From positions 3,219,071 through 3,283,070 of the forward strand of contig OY759263.1 of assembly GCA_963662155.1 (NCBI GenBank): a stretch of DNA of 64,000 nt, written 5' to 3'. Source of the DNA: Lamellibrachia columna (lineage: Eukaryota; Annelida; Polychaeta; Sabellida; Siboglinidae). The notes below the pieces were generated by a model. That model made no database searches, was not told the DNA's origin, and was given only the letters and a program-made list of their open reading frames with translations. Shown here piece after piece: positions 49,872-62,824 of the stretch (position 1 is the stretch's first letter; each line of letters starts with the position of its first letter). Position numbers and translations under genes: made by a program.

Positions 49872-51090
49872 CATTTTATGCCAATGTTTTGGTAGTAATT
49901 AATACAACCAAAAACGAAAAAATCAGGCAAATATGAAAACAACATTTCGTTTATTAAACACATGCTTGCTTTTTACTAAAATGTCTGCGTAATTAAAATT
50001 CAGATCTTCCACCACACATATAATTCCAACATGTAACCTTCTAATGGAATACATTAATATAAAACACTAAAGGAACATACTGATATATAAAGACTAATGG
50101 AATATAATATAGCAACAAAGACTAAATGGAGCACTAACATCAGTTGGAACACAGTAATATAAAAGACTAATGGTATATACTATTAATAAAAAAAACTAAT
50201 GGAGCACTCTAACATCACAGAGAAATGTATCACACTAATATAAAAGACTAATGGAACATATTAATAACAAAGACTAATGGAGCACACTAACATCACAGAA
50301 TAATGAAACACACAAATATCAAAGACTGATACATATACAAACAATAAAGGAAAATGTCATATTAGTATAATGCATTAATGTTATATAAATGTGGATAATG
50401 TACACACAAATACAGAACATGTATACGTAGAACAGATGTTTCTAAGTACTAATAATTACAATCTTTTCTTGACACATTGAAGGAAGTAATAATTTGAAAC
50501 TTAAACACTCATATGTAAATAATAAAATCTTCATGATGAGTCGTCTGTCTTGCTTGCTGTGTAAAGCGGTCGTCTGGTGATGGTCATCTGTGGCCCTCTT
50601 TCCACCTATTAACAAAAATAGCAAACACCTGGCAGTGATTCATTCGTCCATGCACACACACACCCTGTATACAAGTGAATATTGATATTGACAGTGAAAA
50701 TGACATGATATTGGCAAAGAAATGAAAAGGGATGTAGAGTTAGTCATAGTTAGGTTGAAAGAAGGTAATGGTAGATGATTAGAATTAGATGCACCACACA
50801 ACAACTTCTCTGTACAACATGATGAAAAAATGCTATTGTATATACACCTTTGTCTATTTACATATCTGCATATTTACATATAGTAAACAACCTATTTGCA
50901 ACTGTACACATTCATCAAACCCACCAATCGCCCATCTGCAGATGATAGCCAATTTATCTATGCCAGGGTTACCTGAGTGGATATTTACACATTTACTATC
51001 GGCATACTTACATATCTGCATATTTACATATCATACATACTATGTACAGCTACATACACATGCATAGGTATATTAGATTATCTTGTGAAT
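49872..51090. other. AT-rich stretch with a degenerate about 50-bp repeat
   Basis: Between 50,040 and 50,330 phrases like AAAGACTAATGGA(A/G)CA and ACTAATATAAAAGAC recur irregularly. 50,790–51,060 has CATATTTACATA repeats. No gene seen. Confidence 0.5.
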
Positions 51091-51178
51091 GCCTCCGACA
51101 TAGAAGTAGAGCAGAAACAGAGTAGATAACCAACTGTTATGATAACACCGAAGACTTCAAGGGTGTAATCCTAGCTCA
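51090..51178. repeat. Direct repeat flanking the hAT element, left copy
   Basis: GTAGAGCAGAAACAGAGTAG, then ATAACCAACTGTTATGATAA, then GACTTCAAGGGTG; repeated at 51,985–52,060. Confidence 0.85.
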
Positions 51179-51186
51179 TCTAGCAG

Positions 51187-51930
51187 CAGGGTTGTTTGAT
51201 TTAAATCATGATTTAAATCACTCCAAAAAAAATCATTGATTAATGATTTTTTTTACGTCCGGTTTTTTTAATCGCTGATTTATATGAATTTAACACAAAT
51301 AATTGTTTACAAGCATCGAGATCAACAAAGTGTTGTATGTTTTTTATACAAAACACAAAGTGCGCACACTTGTGTAGCTGTATGTTTGAGCTATCCCCTT
51401 TCTGAATGCAGTGATGCCACACAAACTTGTCTTCCAGAAGAAGTATCTTTTCAACACAGAAGCCCTGAGTTAAAGTCCACTTATAGCTTGTGCTAGTTGT
51501 TACCAATTCAGTATGTTGACTCAGTTGTTTAATACTGTACCAGTTTGTATTCTGGTTAGAGACCCTTAGAGTACACAGAGCCCTGGACAGGTGCTAATCC
51601 ACCCTATAGGCAAACAATAATTAGCACTGCTACAGCCACAGACACACAGCATGCTTTCCTTTCCAAGACAAATTATGCAACTACAGGGGGTGAGGCCTTG
51701 TGGACATTATCTAATGTCTTTATATAAGCAAAAATCATGTACCCTCTTTTAAGACAAGAACCCAAATCGATTTGAATAGAACATGTTTCAAAGAGTTTAC
51801 AAATTTAAACATCTATATAAATATCTATATACCATATTTCAAAAAAAAATAAATAAATAAATAAATCCGATTTAAAAATCAGATTTTTAAAATATTTTTT
51901 AAAATAAAAATCATGATTTTTTCAACCCTG
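51187..51930. mobile_element. Non-autonomous hAT element, 744 bp, with perfect 8-bp target duplication
   Basis: Starts CAGGGTTG and ends CAACCCTG, the hAT-type terminal inverted repeat, with AAATCATGATTT near both ends. The flanking TCTAGCAG (51,179–51,186 and 51,931–51,938) is identical, 8 bp as in hAT elements. No transposase frame; the 88-codon minus frame inside has no recognisable domain. Confidence 0.9.
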
Positions 51931-51984
51931 TCTAGCAGATAACATGCTATAAAAGCTAGTGAGTGCCTCTGTAACAAGCTGGAC

Positions 51985-52060
51985 ATAGAGGTAGAGCAGA
52001 AATAGAGTAGATAACCAACTGTTATGATAACACGGAGGACTTCAAGGGTGCAATCATCAT
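51985..52060. repeat. Direct repeat flanking the hAT element, right copy
   Basis: Matches 51,090–51,178 with few differences, so the hAT element landed inside a pre-existing tandem duplication. Confidence 0.85.
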
Positions 52061-52769
52061 CAGCATCATCTAGTCGTCCGTAGAACTGGTCCAGCAAAAC
52101 TCACAGATGACAGATGATGATTGATGTTGAAACGTTTGATATTTCTATCTATCTACGTCTATTTATATGTATTGTACTCCCATTGAATAAAGGGATGGAG
52201 TCAGTTTAATGTTATTTTAATTGTACTTGTGTTTTTAACTAGTGGCTTGGACTGAAGTGACGCAAGATCTACTCAAGTCCTCATTTCCCACTAAAAGCAT
52301 CCATGGGCAACCATGGGAAACGCGGCTAGTAGGGTCTAACGGATTAACCTATTTTCAGCTATTGTTATTCCTGTAGTCCTAAGCAAAGTGAAGCCATGTT
52401 TATTTAGAAACCGCTGATGTTCAAAGCTCTGTCTCATAGAATGGACATACAATGCTTCACATTTACAACCGCGGTCGCTACGAGCCAGGATTCAATCAGT
52501 TGGAAACGTTGTGTAGATCAAAGACCATAGAAGCTTGCCTTCGTTACAAACATATTATGTCCGTTATTATCGATATTTCTCTGTACACTCTGTATTTTAA
52601 AATTCGGCTGAACAGTTTATAGGCAGAAAACGAGGCATTCCGAGGACATATTGAGTGAATTATACAACTATATTTATTTATATGGCATAAAAATTTTTTT
52701 TTTACCATGACCATAGATACCGAACAATAAGTACATACTACTACTATAATTATTTCAAAGGCATAAACA
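52061..52769. other. Unassigned AT-rich sequence
   Basis: No gene or repeat recognised. Confidence 0.5.
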
Positions 52770-52860
52770 CTCTTATTTACGTATCGCAACACGAGGCCGA
52801 GATCACCAGAGACCAGGCCGAGATCACCAGAGATACCAAAAGGCTGAGATCACTGGCATT
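52770..52860 (-). repeat. Inverted copy of the 49.3-kb GTGATCTCGGCC segment
   Basis: Read on the minus strand it gives GGTGATCTCGGCCTGGTCTC and GGCCTCGTGTTGCGATACGT, matching 49,370–49,475. Confidence 0.88.
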
Positions 52861-52888
52861 GGTATTTTTTATTACTACTAAATGCAAC

Positions 52889-53053
<165 letters not shown>

Positions 53054-53113
53054 TGTGTGTGTGTGTGGTGGTGGTGGTGGTGGTAGTAGTAGTAGTAGTA
53101 GGGGGAATGTGTT

Positions 53114-53152
<39 letters not shown>

Positions 53153-53154
<2 letters not shown>

Positions 53155-53275
53155 CTCACTACATGTACCTTTAATGTTCAACTTGTGTGTATATTTATGT
53201 TTTTTTTACTTGTATCGTATGTATATATATTGGCTCTTGTCTGAAATAAAATATTATTATTATTATTGTACTTAC
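53153..53275 (+). mobile_element. 3' end of a non-LTR retrotransposon with (ATT)n tail
   Basis: TATATTGGCTCTTGTCTGAAATAAAA followed in part by an ATTATTATT tail is the 3'-end style of CR1/L2-like LINEs; no coding part remains. Confidence 0.4.
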
Positions 53276-53833
53276 TATATGAAAAAAAAATTGTATGGAT
53301 AAACTTGTTATGCGATAGGTGCTATGGTGCAACCCCAGTAGTAACAGGGGGTAAGCATAGGGCCCAACACGATGTTCTTAGAGAGTTCCCACAAGCAGAA
53401 GTAAAAACCTTACACCAGCATTAAGGTTATGCCTATGGTGGGGGTCTATGGGCAAGCGTGACGAAGCATTACATGATGGTGGGGGGATCTCTAGGCCAAC
53501 TTTACGTAACAATTTTTTAAATGTTGGCTCTTCTAGCTGTCAATGTCCGACAGATAGCTCTAATTGTTAAGCCACTTTTTGGTATATTTCAAAAGCAGTT
53601 GAAAGACAAACCAGCTATGTACTACAGCAATATTAAAACCCCAGGAATATTTCAACAGCATTGCAACAGAAAACCACTTCTAAGTTCTACTGGTATAGCA
53701 ATATTAAGAAACCCAGTCCTAATATATTTCCTCCACTGAAGAGTTTTATTTCCCGTTTACAGCCATGCAACGAATATATAATAATTGTATGGATGTATGC
53801 ATCATAAGGGGGGGTCTTTGTAAAAATTAACAT
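53276..53833. other. Unassigned; G-rich dispersed-repeat style
   Basis: The GGGGGTCTATGGGCAAGCG and GTGACGAAGCATTACATGATGG stretches resemble the following 41-bp array, so both may come from one dispersed repeat. Confidence 0.4.
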
Positions 53834-54136
53834 AATTATAGGGGGTGTACATGCCAGCGTTACGAAGCGTTACAAAGGGGTGGGGGTGTACATGCCAGCG
53901 TTACGAAGCATTACAAGGGGGTGGGGGTGTACATGCCAGCATTACGAAGCGTTACAAGGGGGTGGGGGTGTACATGCCAGCATTACGAAGCATTACAAGG
54001 GGGTGGGAGTGTACATGCCAGCGTTACGAAGTGTTACAAGGGGGTCGGGGTGTACATGCCAGCATTACGAAACGTTACAAGGGGGTGGGGGTTGTACATG
54101 CCAGCGTTATGAAGCATTACAAGGGGGTGAGGGTCT
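53834..54136. repeat. 41-bp tandem repeat, about 7 copies
   Basis: Unit GTACATGCCAGCGTTACGAA plus GCATTACAAGGGGGTGGGG. Confidence 0.95.
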
Positions 54137-54164
54137 CAGAAACGTTAAAAAAGCGTGACATACT

Positions 54165-56958
54165 ATATACATAATAATAATAATAATTTACTTCTATGGC
54201 GCCTATATATCCTCAGGAACCTGAGCTCAGAGGCGCAACAAAAACAGAATCATTAAGCATAATCGTAAACAGGGATGTGCAAAAGTCAGTATCAGAACGA
54301 GGGACAACCGAACATTTATGGTGGAAATGCAATTTGGAATAGATATGTCTCGATTTTTTTTTCGGAAAATAGCTATAGTTTCAGATGTTTCCAAAGTGAT
54401 AGGGAGTTCATTCCAGACCCAAAGCGCAGCGACAGTGAAAGCATGTTTACCCAAGTTAAGTTTTGTTTTAGGTACAATAAGTTGTGAAATTGATGATCTT
54501 AGCTGCCTAGGGATATTTGAAAGATGCAAGAGACAAGCCAAGTAGGGTGGTTGTTGTGTAGATAGAGCATGATATGTAAGAGTGGACAGCTTAAAATTAA
54601 TTCGATAAGAAACTGGAACCCAGTGTAACTGTCTAAGTAGTGGTAGTGACGGTGAAAACTGAGGCGCCCTGAGAACCATACGTGCCAGACAATTTTGTAC
54701 TCGTTGGAGTTTAGCCAAGTCTCTTTTAGCAATGTTATTTAGTAGTGAATTACAATAGTCAAGGCAGCTACTAATTAATGCTGTTAATATTGTTTTAGCA
54801 GTAGATATAGATATGTGACGCTGAATTCGATGGAGATCACGAATATGATAGAAAAAGGATTGACATACTTGAGAAATATGCTGGTGAAAGTTGAAGTCAC
54901 TATCAAAGACAACACCAAGATTGCGAACAGTATCTGATGGGAATGTATCACTGCCAAGCAGTTTAACTGGAAAATGGTTGATGACTCTATTTCGTTGTAG
55001 TTTAGTGCCAATAATAATAAGGTCTGTTTTATCTGGATTAAGCTTTAGCTTACTTGATTCCATCCACAACAAGATATCAGTAAGACAATCACTTAAAGTC
55101 GAAACAGATTCTTGTGCATTTGATTGTGAAAGTGATATGTAAACCTGTGTGTCATCAGCATACAGGTGATGACTGAGATTATGATTAGTAATGACTCAGC
55201 TGAGTAACGTAGTATATAAGCTGAACAGAACAGGACCAAGGACGGATCCTTGCGGCACTCCGAATGGAAGATGTTGTGGGCAAGATAATGTGCCAGATAT
55301 GTTAATGCTTTGATATCTGTCTGAAAAATATGATTTGTACCACCGAAGAGCTGGGCCAAAATATCTATGGAGGCGTTGTAAAAGTATTAAATGATCAATT
55401 GTATCGGAAGCAGCTGAGAGATCAGGTAAAGTGAGTGCTGTGACTTTGCATGTTATCAACTATATCATTGTGTATCTTGAGAAGAGCTGTTTTGTTAGAG
55501 TGGAATCGTTTATATGCAGACTGTAGATCATTTGATAAGTGGTGGTTATACATATGTTCATGAAGGCGATTAGCAACCACTTTTTCCAATATTTTTGACA
55601 GAAAACTGAGATTGGAGATAGGACGATAATTCTTTAGGTAATTTTTACACAAAGTTTGATTTTTAATAAGAGGATTTACAAGAGCTTGTTTGAAATCCTG
55701 TTGAACAACTCCACTCTGCATTGAAAGGTTTATGATAGTGGTAATGGGAAAGAAGAGTTGATCGATACAGCTTTTTAGTAGAAGGGTTGGAATTGGGTCA
55801 AGATCATACGATTTGTTAGGATATTTTTTAATAATAATGAGAACTTCATTAGTAGTTGCAGGTGTGAAAGTGGTGGTTCAGGGAAATCATAGTCATTATT
55901 GTTAATGAAAAAATTTGATCGAATATGAGCAAAAGTATTTTGAAAAAGAACTACACAATGTATCCATTGAAGAATGTTCAGGCAGTGCTTTTAATTTCTG
56001 CCGATGTAGAATTGTGTTTACAGATTTCCACATTGAGGGTTTTCAGAATTTATTGAGATAAAATGTGTATAGTAATCAGACTTTGCTTTTGACATCATGT
56101 GATTACACATATGTAGCTGTTTAGTATAACGGGATCGATCAATTGGAGAATGAGTTCGTCGCCAAATTCTTTCAAGATATCGACGATGACGACGTTTTGC
56201 TACACTTATTTCATTAAACGTCCATGGTGATGGAGGGCGAACTTGTACACTTTTGGTTTGTTTAGGAGCATGTTTATCCAGGAGTTTACTTAATGTTTCA
56301 TTGTACTGATTAACAAGCTCGCATAATGTAGATTTAGGTTTGATCAAAAGATCGGAATTTGCTAGATCGTCATGAAGGGTATTTATGTTAATTTTATATA
56401 TTGGTCGAAAAGTGAAAAAAAATTTGTAGATCTTGAACCAACTTGCAAGCACAAATCAATAATGACACAATGGTGATCTGATAAACCATCAGTAGGAAAT
56501 ATTGCTTTAATGTTAATGCAAGTAGATCTAGTAATAAACAGGTCGAGTCAATGACCATGAACATGAGTAGGAAATGAAACGTGTTGATGTAATGCATATG
56601 TATGAAGGACATCCAAGAATGATCTAGTATTTAGACTTGGTAAATCAAGGTGGATATTGAAATCTCCAAACATGTATAGGTTTTCTTGGAATTGTAAGGT
56701 GGTTTCGAGGAAATCTGGAAATTCATAACAAAATGTATTTGTGCTTGCAGGAGGACATATTACCTCAAAGCTTTGGTATTGAGGTGTATGAATAATTTCT
56801 ACTTTACATATTTCAGGTACAAGAAATGCGACTCCACCACCCCTACCTGAATGGCGGGGGTGATGGTATAGGCAAAAACCATATGAACAAATATCAGCAA
56901 GACAGGCTGATGTATCAGATGCTGATAGCCATGTTTCTGTCAAAGCTAAAATGTCAAT
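54165..56958 (-). pseudogene. CR1/L2-like LINE, ORF2 3' part: endonuclease and reverse transcriptase, frameshifted
   Basis: On the minus strand: the endonuclease (DILALTETWLS, GGGVAFLV, MFGDFNIHLD) at about 56,950–56,540, a linker (56,450–56,018), then the RT with [46 protein letters not shown] and the catalytic YADD at 55,151–55,162, then the C-terminal part (NLGVVFDSDFNFHQHIS, SCLDYCNSLL, LHWVPVSYRINFKL). It ends in a short 3' UTR and an (ATT)n tail at about 54,165–54,190. Several frameshifts and stops break the frame, e.g. near 56,600, 55,720 and 55,140. The 5' part is displaced beyond the DNA transposon. Confidence 0.9.
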
Positions 56959-59900
56959 GGGCAAAGTCACGAAAAATGGAACACTTTGATTTGCTAAACT
57001 TATGAGCTTTGCTGTTTGGTTGTTTAGATTAATATCCCACTTTTAATTTTTTAGGGATAAAAAATGGTCTTATCTTTCAGCAAAGACAACTTTGGCAAGT
57101 TTCATCAAGATTTGCCTCTTTTACAGCTATATGAGGGCCTAAAAATGGGGGTATTTTTGCATAAAAATGTAAAAACTTTCATCGATGCCATTTCATGTGT
57201 AAAAATTAAAATTACACAAAGGTATGGATGCCTCCTTTTATTTTTTTGTGTTGAATATATATTCCAAGGTATATTTGGGTGAACAAATTAACTGTGTACT
57301 TTCAAATGGTAAGATTGGATTGTTGCAGATGAGATGCTTTATGAGCACGATGATGTCACCTGTAAGTAAACTAAACTGTTATAAACCATCTTTCTCTTGG
57401 TTGAAATTACACTAAAATAAAGTAAAACTACATGAGCCATGTAATATTACCTGTTATTAACTAAATACTAACAGATGCCCACTTTTGGAAAATTTCCACT
57501 ATTGTATTGTCCCAAACATCATCATTTTGCCAACAATTGGCTGGCAATATACTCATAGTTGGCTGTAGTGTACAGCTGTTTTGTTAATGTTACTTTATTG
57601 TGCAGATGGCACTACATATTATGCTAATTACCCATGTAAAACAAAAGACAAACCCCAAATATTTAGATATCTTAAAGGTGCTTCCAAAATTTAAATTTTT
57701 TAAACTTTTTCATGTGATTGGCGAGAGGATGGAAGTCACGCCCATGATCAGCGTTGACCCATGCAATGTTTAACATTTTGGATATCCACTATTTTGATAC
57801 TTACCAGATCTAACAACTGAAATAAATTTTTTCATGATTAAAAAAAAATAGGCCTTTTTTATTAAGTAAACTGCAGATGTTACATAAACTATTCACACAC
57901 TATATATCTGGACACCAATGAACTGGGTTTGAGACAGGCTAAATCAGTTGTGGAAACAGTTCTAAGGTTAGTGTTCACCATTTTCTTTGCACATGTTGAC
58001 TCAAGCCTTTCAAGTGTCTGTACTGAAATCATCTGATCTAAGGGTGTAAATTGTTTAAAAAGTCACAGGTATTGTATCTGATTATCAAGTAAATTCATAC
58101 AAATGAAAGAAATCTGTCTATTTTGCCTGGCATTTTTGTGTGGAGAAGCATGAACAGAATATTAGATCCCTCAACTAGCTAAGTGAGTACATCTGATTTT
58201 GCTGCCATGTATATAACATAATTATCTGCCATGTATATAACATAATTATATGCATTATATATGCATTATAGATAACATTATATATATGCATTATATATAA
58301 TACATTATATGCATTATATATAACGTAATTATATGCATCTGTTTTTTTGTATTAGAAGTTCTAAATGAACTCATTTTGGACTGCTTTTGATGTGTCATGA
58401 TACCATCCCCTATTATTTATTTGGTTCCAAGGAGAAGTGCCATCAGTTCCATTTAGATAATGTAACTTTGTTATCGAACAATACAATGTTTTTGTTTTCA
58501 AAGAGAAAACCTGATGTGTTGTAAAATTTTTTGGCTTGCCTAAAACTTAAGCGAAATGGCTAGTGATAAGAAGTTTTTCAAATAAAAAATTATGATATCA
58601 TATTATGATTGAGCTGATGATATTAGGAAGTGAATATCATTGTTGTAAAATGATCATTATGATGCAAAGTAGCAAAGATATTTGAATACCCGACACAAAA
58701 AATGTGTTACACTGTCCATGTTGGACATTGTTCTGAAATGACTTTATTTTTACAACAAAATGGATCATCCTGATCCAGTAGAAGTGAAAAAGCTGAAGGC
58801 AAGAGAGTGCCAAAGGAAACGGAGAGAGAAGTTAAAAGAGAATTCAGAAAAACTTGAGGAAATGCAAAAGAAGGATGCCACACAACAACAAAAGAACTGG
58901 GATGCTAAGTGGCTAACTACAACAGAGGGAAAAGAGGAAACATCAAGGAGTTGAGAGACTGAGACAGCAAAAGTATAGAAAGATTAAAACTGGAAAAAAG
59001 GGATGGTAAAGCAAAGCATGGCAGAAGAAGACACTGTTGGTGATGAAGATGATGGGATAATGCCAGAAGACGCAGCTGAAGAAAAGGAAGGTCCCCAAGC
59101 ACTGAATACCACGAGCAGGCAGCTCAGATATTACTACTGTAGAAAACTACTGTAAAGGATGCCACAACACAGAACACACAGAGCAGAAGCACTTCAGTCT
59201 ATTATCCTCTCTGCTACATCTACCTCCAGAAGAGCATTCAAGAAATGTGGGAGTATGGTTAAAATAAGTGCACCAACCAAAGATAGTTTAATGCCAGAAT
59301 TTAAAGGGATGGACATGGACAGGGATGTTGGCAGAAAATATCATCAAATCATGCCCTCAGGATCAAAAGAAAATGCAAGAAAATCTATAAAAAAAAATGG
59401 CTAAGACACTGGCTGTTTCTAAAAGCAAAGTGTACAGTCCCAGCATGCTCGCTGGGACTGCCAAATTTAGAAAAGGCAGGGTTTCCCCACTATGGATGAA
59501 TCGAATCAAGGATTTCTTCTTCAGAGAAAACATAAACAAAGCTGTACCAGGGAAAACAGTGTCAGCTGCTTTCAAACAACACAAGGCAAAGTATCTTCTG
59601 AGCATGACAGTTGAAGATGCATACAAAATCTTGCAAGATAATATAGCCTTCCCTTACAAGTTCACAATATTCAAGAAATTCCTTCCACCAAATGTGAGGA
59701 TCCCAAGGTTGAGTGATCGTATTCAGTGCACCTGTCCCAAGCACACAAATGTTGAAAGGAAGATAGCTGCTTTGAATGCCATCATGAGCAGATTGGTACA
59801 GTGTACCGGGTAATACTAATTTACATGTAGTCAGATTTCCAGGTATTACTATGTTAATCAAGGTAATCTTCTTCATAATATTTTCTGAAAAAGTGATTTG

Positions 59901-60532
59901 AATCATGTAAACCAACAGCCCAACCAAGTATAGAGACAGTTTGAAAATAAAGATTAATTTGATTAACCTTGTCGTTTATGTCGCATCTGTCACAATTATG
60001 TCGCATCTGTCACACGGGTTTTTGTGCTGTAGAATGGAATCTATTAAAATCAGTGCCCCATGAGAGGTATGCTGAGTGAGGTGTGAGGTGTAGGACATAA
60101 CCAGACATTTAATTTATTTCTCTGTCCAAAAAAATTATGTTGGGTGGAACTTTTCCAACTGGATTTTCAAAAAGGGACACAATTTTGCATCGTCAACACT
60201 ATCATTTGATAGTTTCAATGGAAAACCTAACATTTCTATTTTGTCTGATCACTACCATCATAATACACCTCTACAAGCAAAGGAAAGAATTATCATTGTG
60301 GAAATTTTTGCAGGACACAGATTTATAGGTGTGACAGACTCGACACAAAAATTTGAATGGTCTATTTCATCATCCTATATAATAAAAACCAGGCAATGAG
60401 TTATCTTCTACTTATTACCTTGGTACACTTTCAACCCCATACTGTAACATTATATGGGAAAGAAATTATTTTAGGAAAGAAAATTATTCAATCCTAATTT
60501 TTACAAAACCGTTCCATTCGTGACTTCGCTCC
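56959..60532 (+). mobile_element. DNA transposon with terminal inverted repeats, inserted in the LINE (3.57 kb)
   Basis: The left end reads GG-GCAAAGTCACGAAaaATGGAAC; the reverse complement of the right end reads GGAGCGAAGTCACGAATGGAAC. The element separates LINE residues …SAALSDLMLSIH (60,540–60,590, minus) from …PIDILALTETWLS (56,950, minus). It contains a frameshifted protein region (58,760–59,816). I could not resolve the target duplication and do not recognise the superfamily. Confidence 0.7.
58760..59816 (+). pseudogene. K/R-rich transposon protein, broken frame
   Basis: The first part is MDHPDPVEVKKLKARECQRK and a charged coiled coil; a one-base shift near 58,930 continues it as REKRKHQGVERLRQQKYRK. 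The last part (59,397–59,813) includes VSPLWMNRIKDFFFREN, KYLLSMTVEDAYKIL and CTCPKHTNVERKIAALNAI, a pattern I associate with uncharacterised transposon-linked proteins of aquatic invertebrates (basic N-terminus, then a Cys/His motif). At least two frame breaks. No DDE triad is visible, so either the catalytic part is lost or the copy is non-autonomous. Confidence 0.55.
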
Positions 60533-60960
60533 TATGTGTATAGATAACATCAGATCAGAAAGGGCAGCAGATTTATGATGGACAGATCGAAGATTAGTAG
60601 TGGCAAAGCTCATGTTTTGGTCCAGGATTTATTGAGACATCACCTGCAAGAAGGAGGATGATAGACAGTCTAAATGATGGGTTAAAACCAGATTTTGTAT
60701 GCACTTTTCTGTGTGTACATAGACCAAGACAAGAAAGAAGTAAAAAGATGTAAAGGTGGCGTTTTTGAAAAGCTAATTTGTATACCATTGTTGTTGAATA
60801 TTTCAGATTGTCTATATGTATTGTAGATATCTTCCTCAAGAGAATAGCATTTTTCCTTAAACAATGTAGACAAAGATAATAAACAAACTACTAGGTAGAA
60901 TGTGATGTTGTTTAGGATAAGTGCAGCTGCATGGAAAGAAATCACAATTCTGGGAGCAAG
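60533..60960 (-). pseudogene. LINE ORF2 5' part, displaced by the DNA transposon
   Basis: On the minus strand LLLAGDVSINPGPKHEL is the hallmark LLLxGDVExNPGP at the start of CR1/L2-like ORF2. Then NLRSVHHKSAALSDLMLSIH follows in a shifted frame and stops at the transposon border. Confidence 0.8.
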
Positions 60961-61880
60961 ACTAATTTATTTAATTAGAAATGTTGACCAGTGCCGACTC
61001 TGTTCGCTAAATTGTGACTCCTAGGCCTGATAGATGGAGCAACTATAACGAGAATTAACATAGCCTAGCCCTAGCATATAAATGCAGCTGACAGCTTAGG
61101 CCTTAGTAGGCACTTCTACAAAATCCACTGAGCGGCCCAGGCGGCGCGCCGAAAAATCATGTCAGTTTATTTGTGCCGATTCTCAGTGCCCGGGTTCTCC
61201 TTTTGTTTTACATCCTGTATTGTCGGCTGTTTCCTTTCTGTGACTCACAGCGGCAGATTGGACAATAGTAAGTTCCTTTTCATTATCGTCTGTTTTTGAT
61301 TAAAATTGAACCAAAATTAAGGTGAAATACATCGATTAGACAACATAGGTGTATTTCTGGTGTACGTTTAGCAGAAAAAGATATTTATGATTCCATCCAT
61401 ATGTTCGTGACTTCTTCTACAGGTTTTAGTTAGTCTGTGTGCGAAATATTTTCCTGCTACGCAAATGCGAAGGGGTGTTTTTGAGTTTCCCTAGTTTGTG
61501 AAATTTCATCCGATTTTGATTCTTGGAGTTGGAGAGCGAAATCAGTTTAACCAAAATCAGGACTTATTTACATTTCTGTGATTTTAATTCATTACAAATA
61601 ATACAAAGCCAATATTTGTTTGATATTTGTTTTGCAAAACAAATTTTATTAACGATTATTAGTAATGGTACATTTTTATATATTTTTTGTACTTGTTAAT
61701 TTTGTATATCTAAAATTATTACTATAATATCAAGTAGTATAATTAAATAATGCATAGTGCATGTCTTCTTTTGTCTAAAATAAAAGATTGATTGGTATTG
61801 ATTAAACTTGTTGGGCCTGGCTGTGCTAAGTTAGTAGAATAATGAAATTATTATGTAATTTTTCAATGGCAGTTTGGCAT
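60961..61880. other. Unassigned AT-rich sequence
   Basis: A GC-richer patch at 61,120–61,270 ends in a donor-like ATA|GTAAGT (61,269) and could be a 5' exon, but no acceptor partner or frame supports it. Confidence 0.35.
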
Positions 61881-61884
61881 TAAA

Positions 61885-62380
61885 AAGGTGTTGACCTGTT
61901 GCGTTTGCACATTAATTAGCCAATATTTACTTATTAATGACCTCAATATGGTTATGAAATGACTGTGTGATATATATTTTATTACCTTGTTTATTGAATT
62001 TGTAAACCCTGAACAAATTAGAAATATCTTCATAATCATGGAAGTTATGGCCTTTTATCAAAAGGTGTTGACCTGTTGCGTTTATGCATTAATTAGCCAA
62101 TATTGACTTATTAATTGCATCAATTGAATTATGAAATGAGTGTGTGGTGTATATTTATAACCCTGGTTAATGAGTTTGTAAACCCTGAACAAGTTATACA
62201 AATATCTTTATAATCATGTAAGTTATGGACATGTGTCGGTCAGTTGACTTCATGCACTAATTAGCCAATATTGACTTATTAATTGCGTTAACTGAGTTAC
62301 TCTTACATGACTGGATTATGCTTATTTGTGACCCTACTTAATGTGCTTGCAACTCCTGAACAAATTATTAAAATATATGC
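61885..62380. repeat. Diverged about 175-bp tandem repeat, 3 copies
   Basis: Each copy has CATTAATTAGCCAATATT, then TTATTAAT, then TAAACCCTGAACAA and ATCATG(G/T)AAGTTATGG-like phrases. Older than the other arrays. Confidence 0.8.
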
Positions 62381-62823
62381 AAAAATATAAACGTTATGCC
62401 ATTTTAATCATACATTGATTGAAAGAAAACACAAAAATGAGAGTCTTTTAATTGTAAATCTGTGGATCTAATAAAGATATATTAATACAATAAGCAGTTT
62501 TAAGTTCCTTTACATTTCACCTTTCATTTAAATCAATTGGCAAAGTTCTATCATGATATCTAATTTTTCTTTGAAGTGCCTAGCCTTAGCCAGAAACAAC
62601 AGTCAACACACTCTTTAATATTAATATATATTCACCAAGAGAGACAGAAAAGAGTTATAAATGCATAATTGCTTGCTGAATAATTAAAATATTACAAAGT
62701 TGCAGCAAATATATAAAGAGCATACAATTATAACATGTTTAATTTTAAAAATGCCAAAACAAACGAACAACGTTTCGTGCTGGTGACAAGAATGTGCGAT
62801 AATAGAAGTAAACAGTTAACGCA
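62381..62823. other. AT-rich spacer
   Basis: Nothing recognised. Confidence 0.5.
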
Positions 62824-62824
62824 T

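Noticed and set aside
54275..55142. Plus-strand frames over the LINE
   Set aside because: Shadows of the minus-strand reverse transcriptase.
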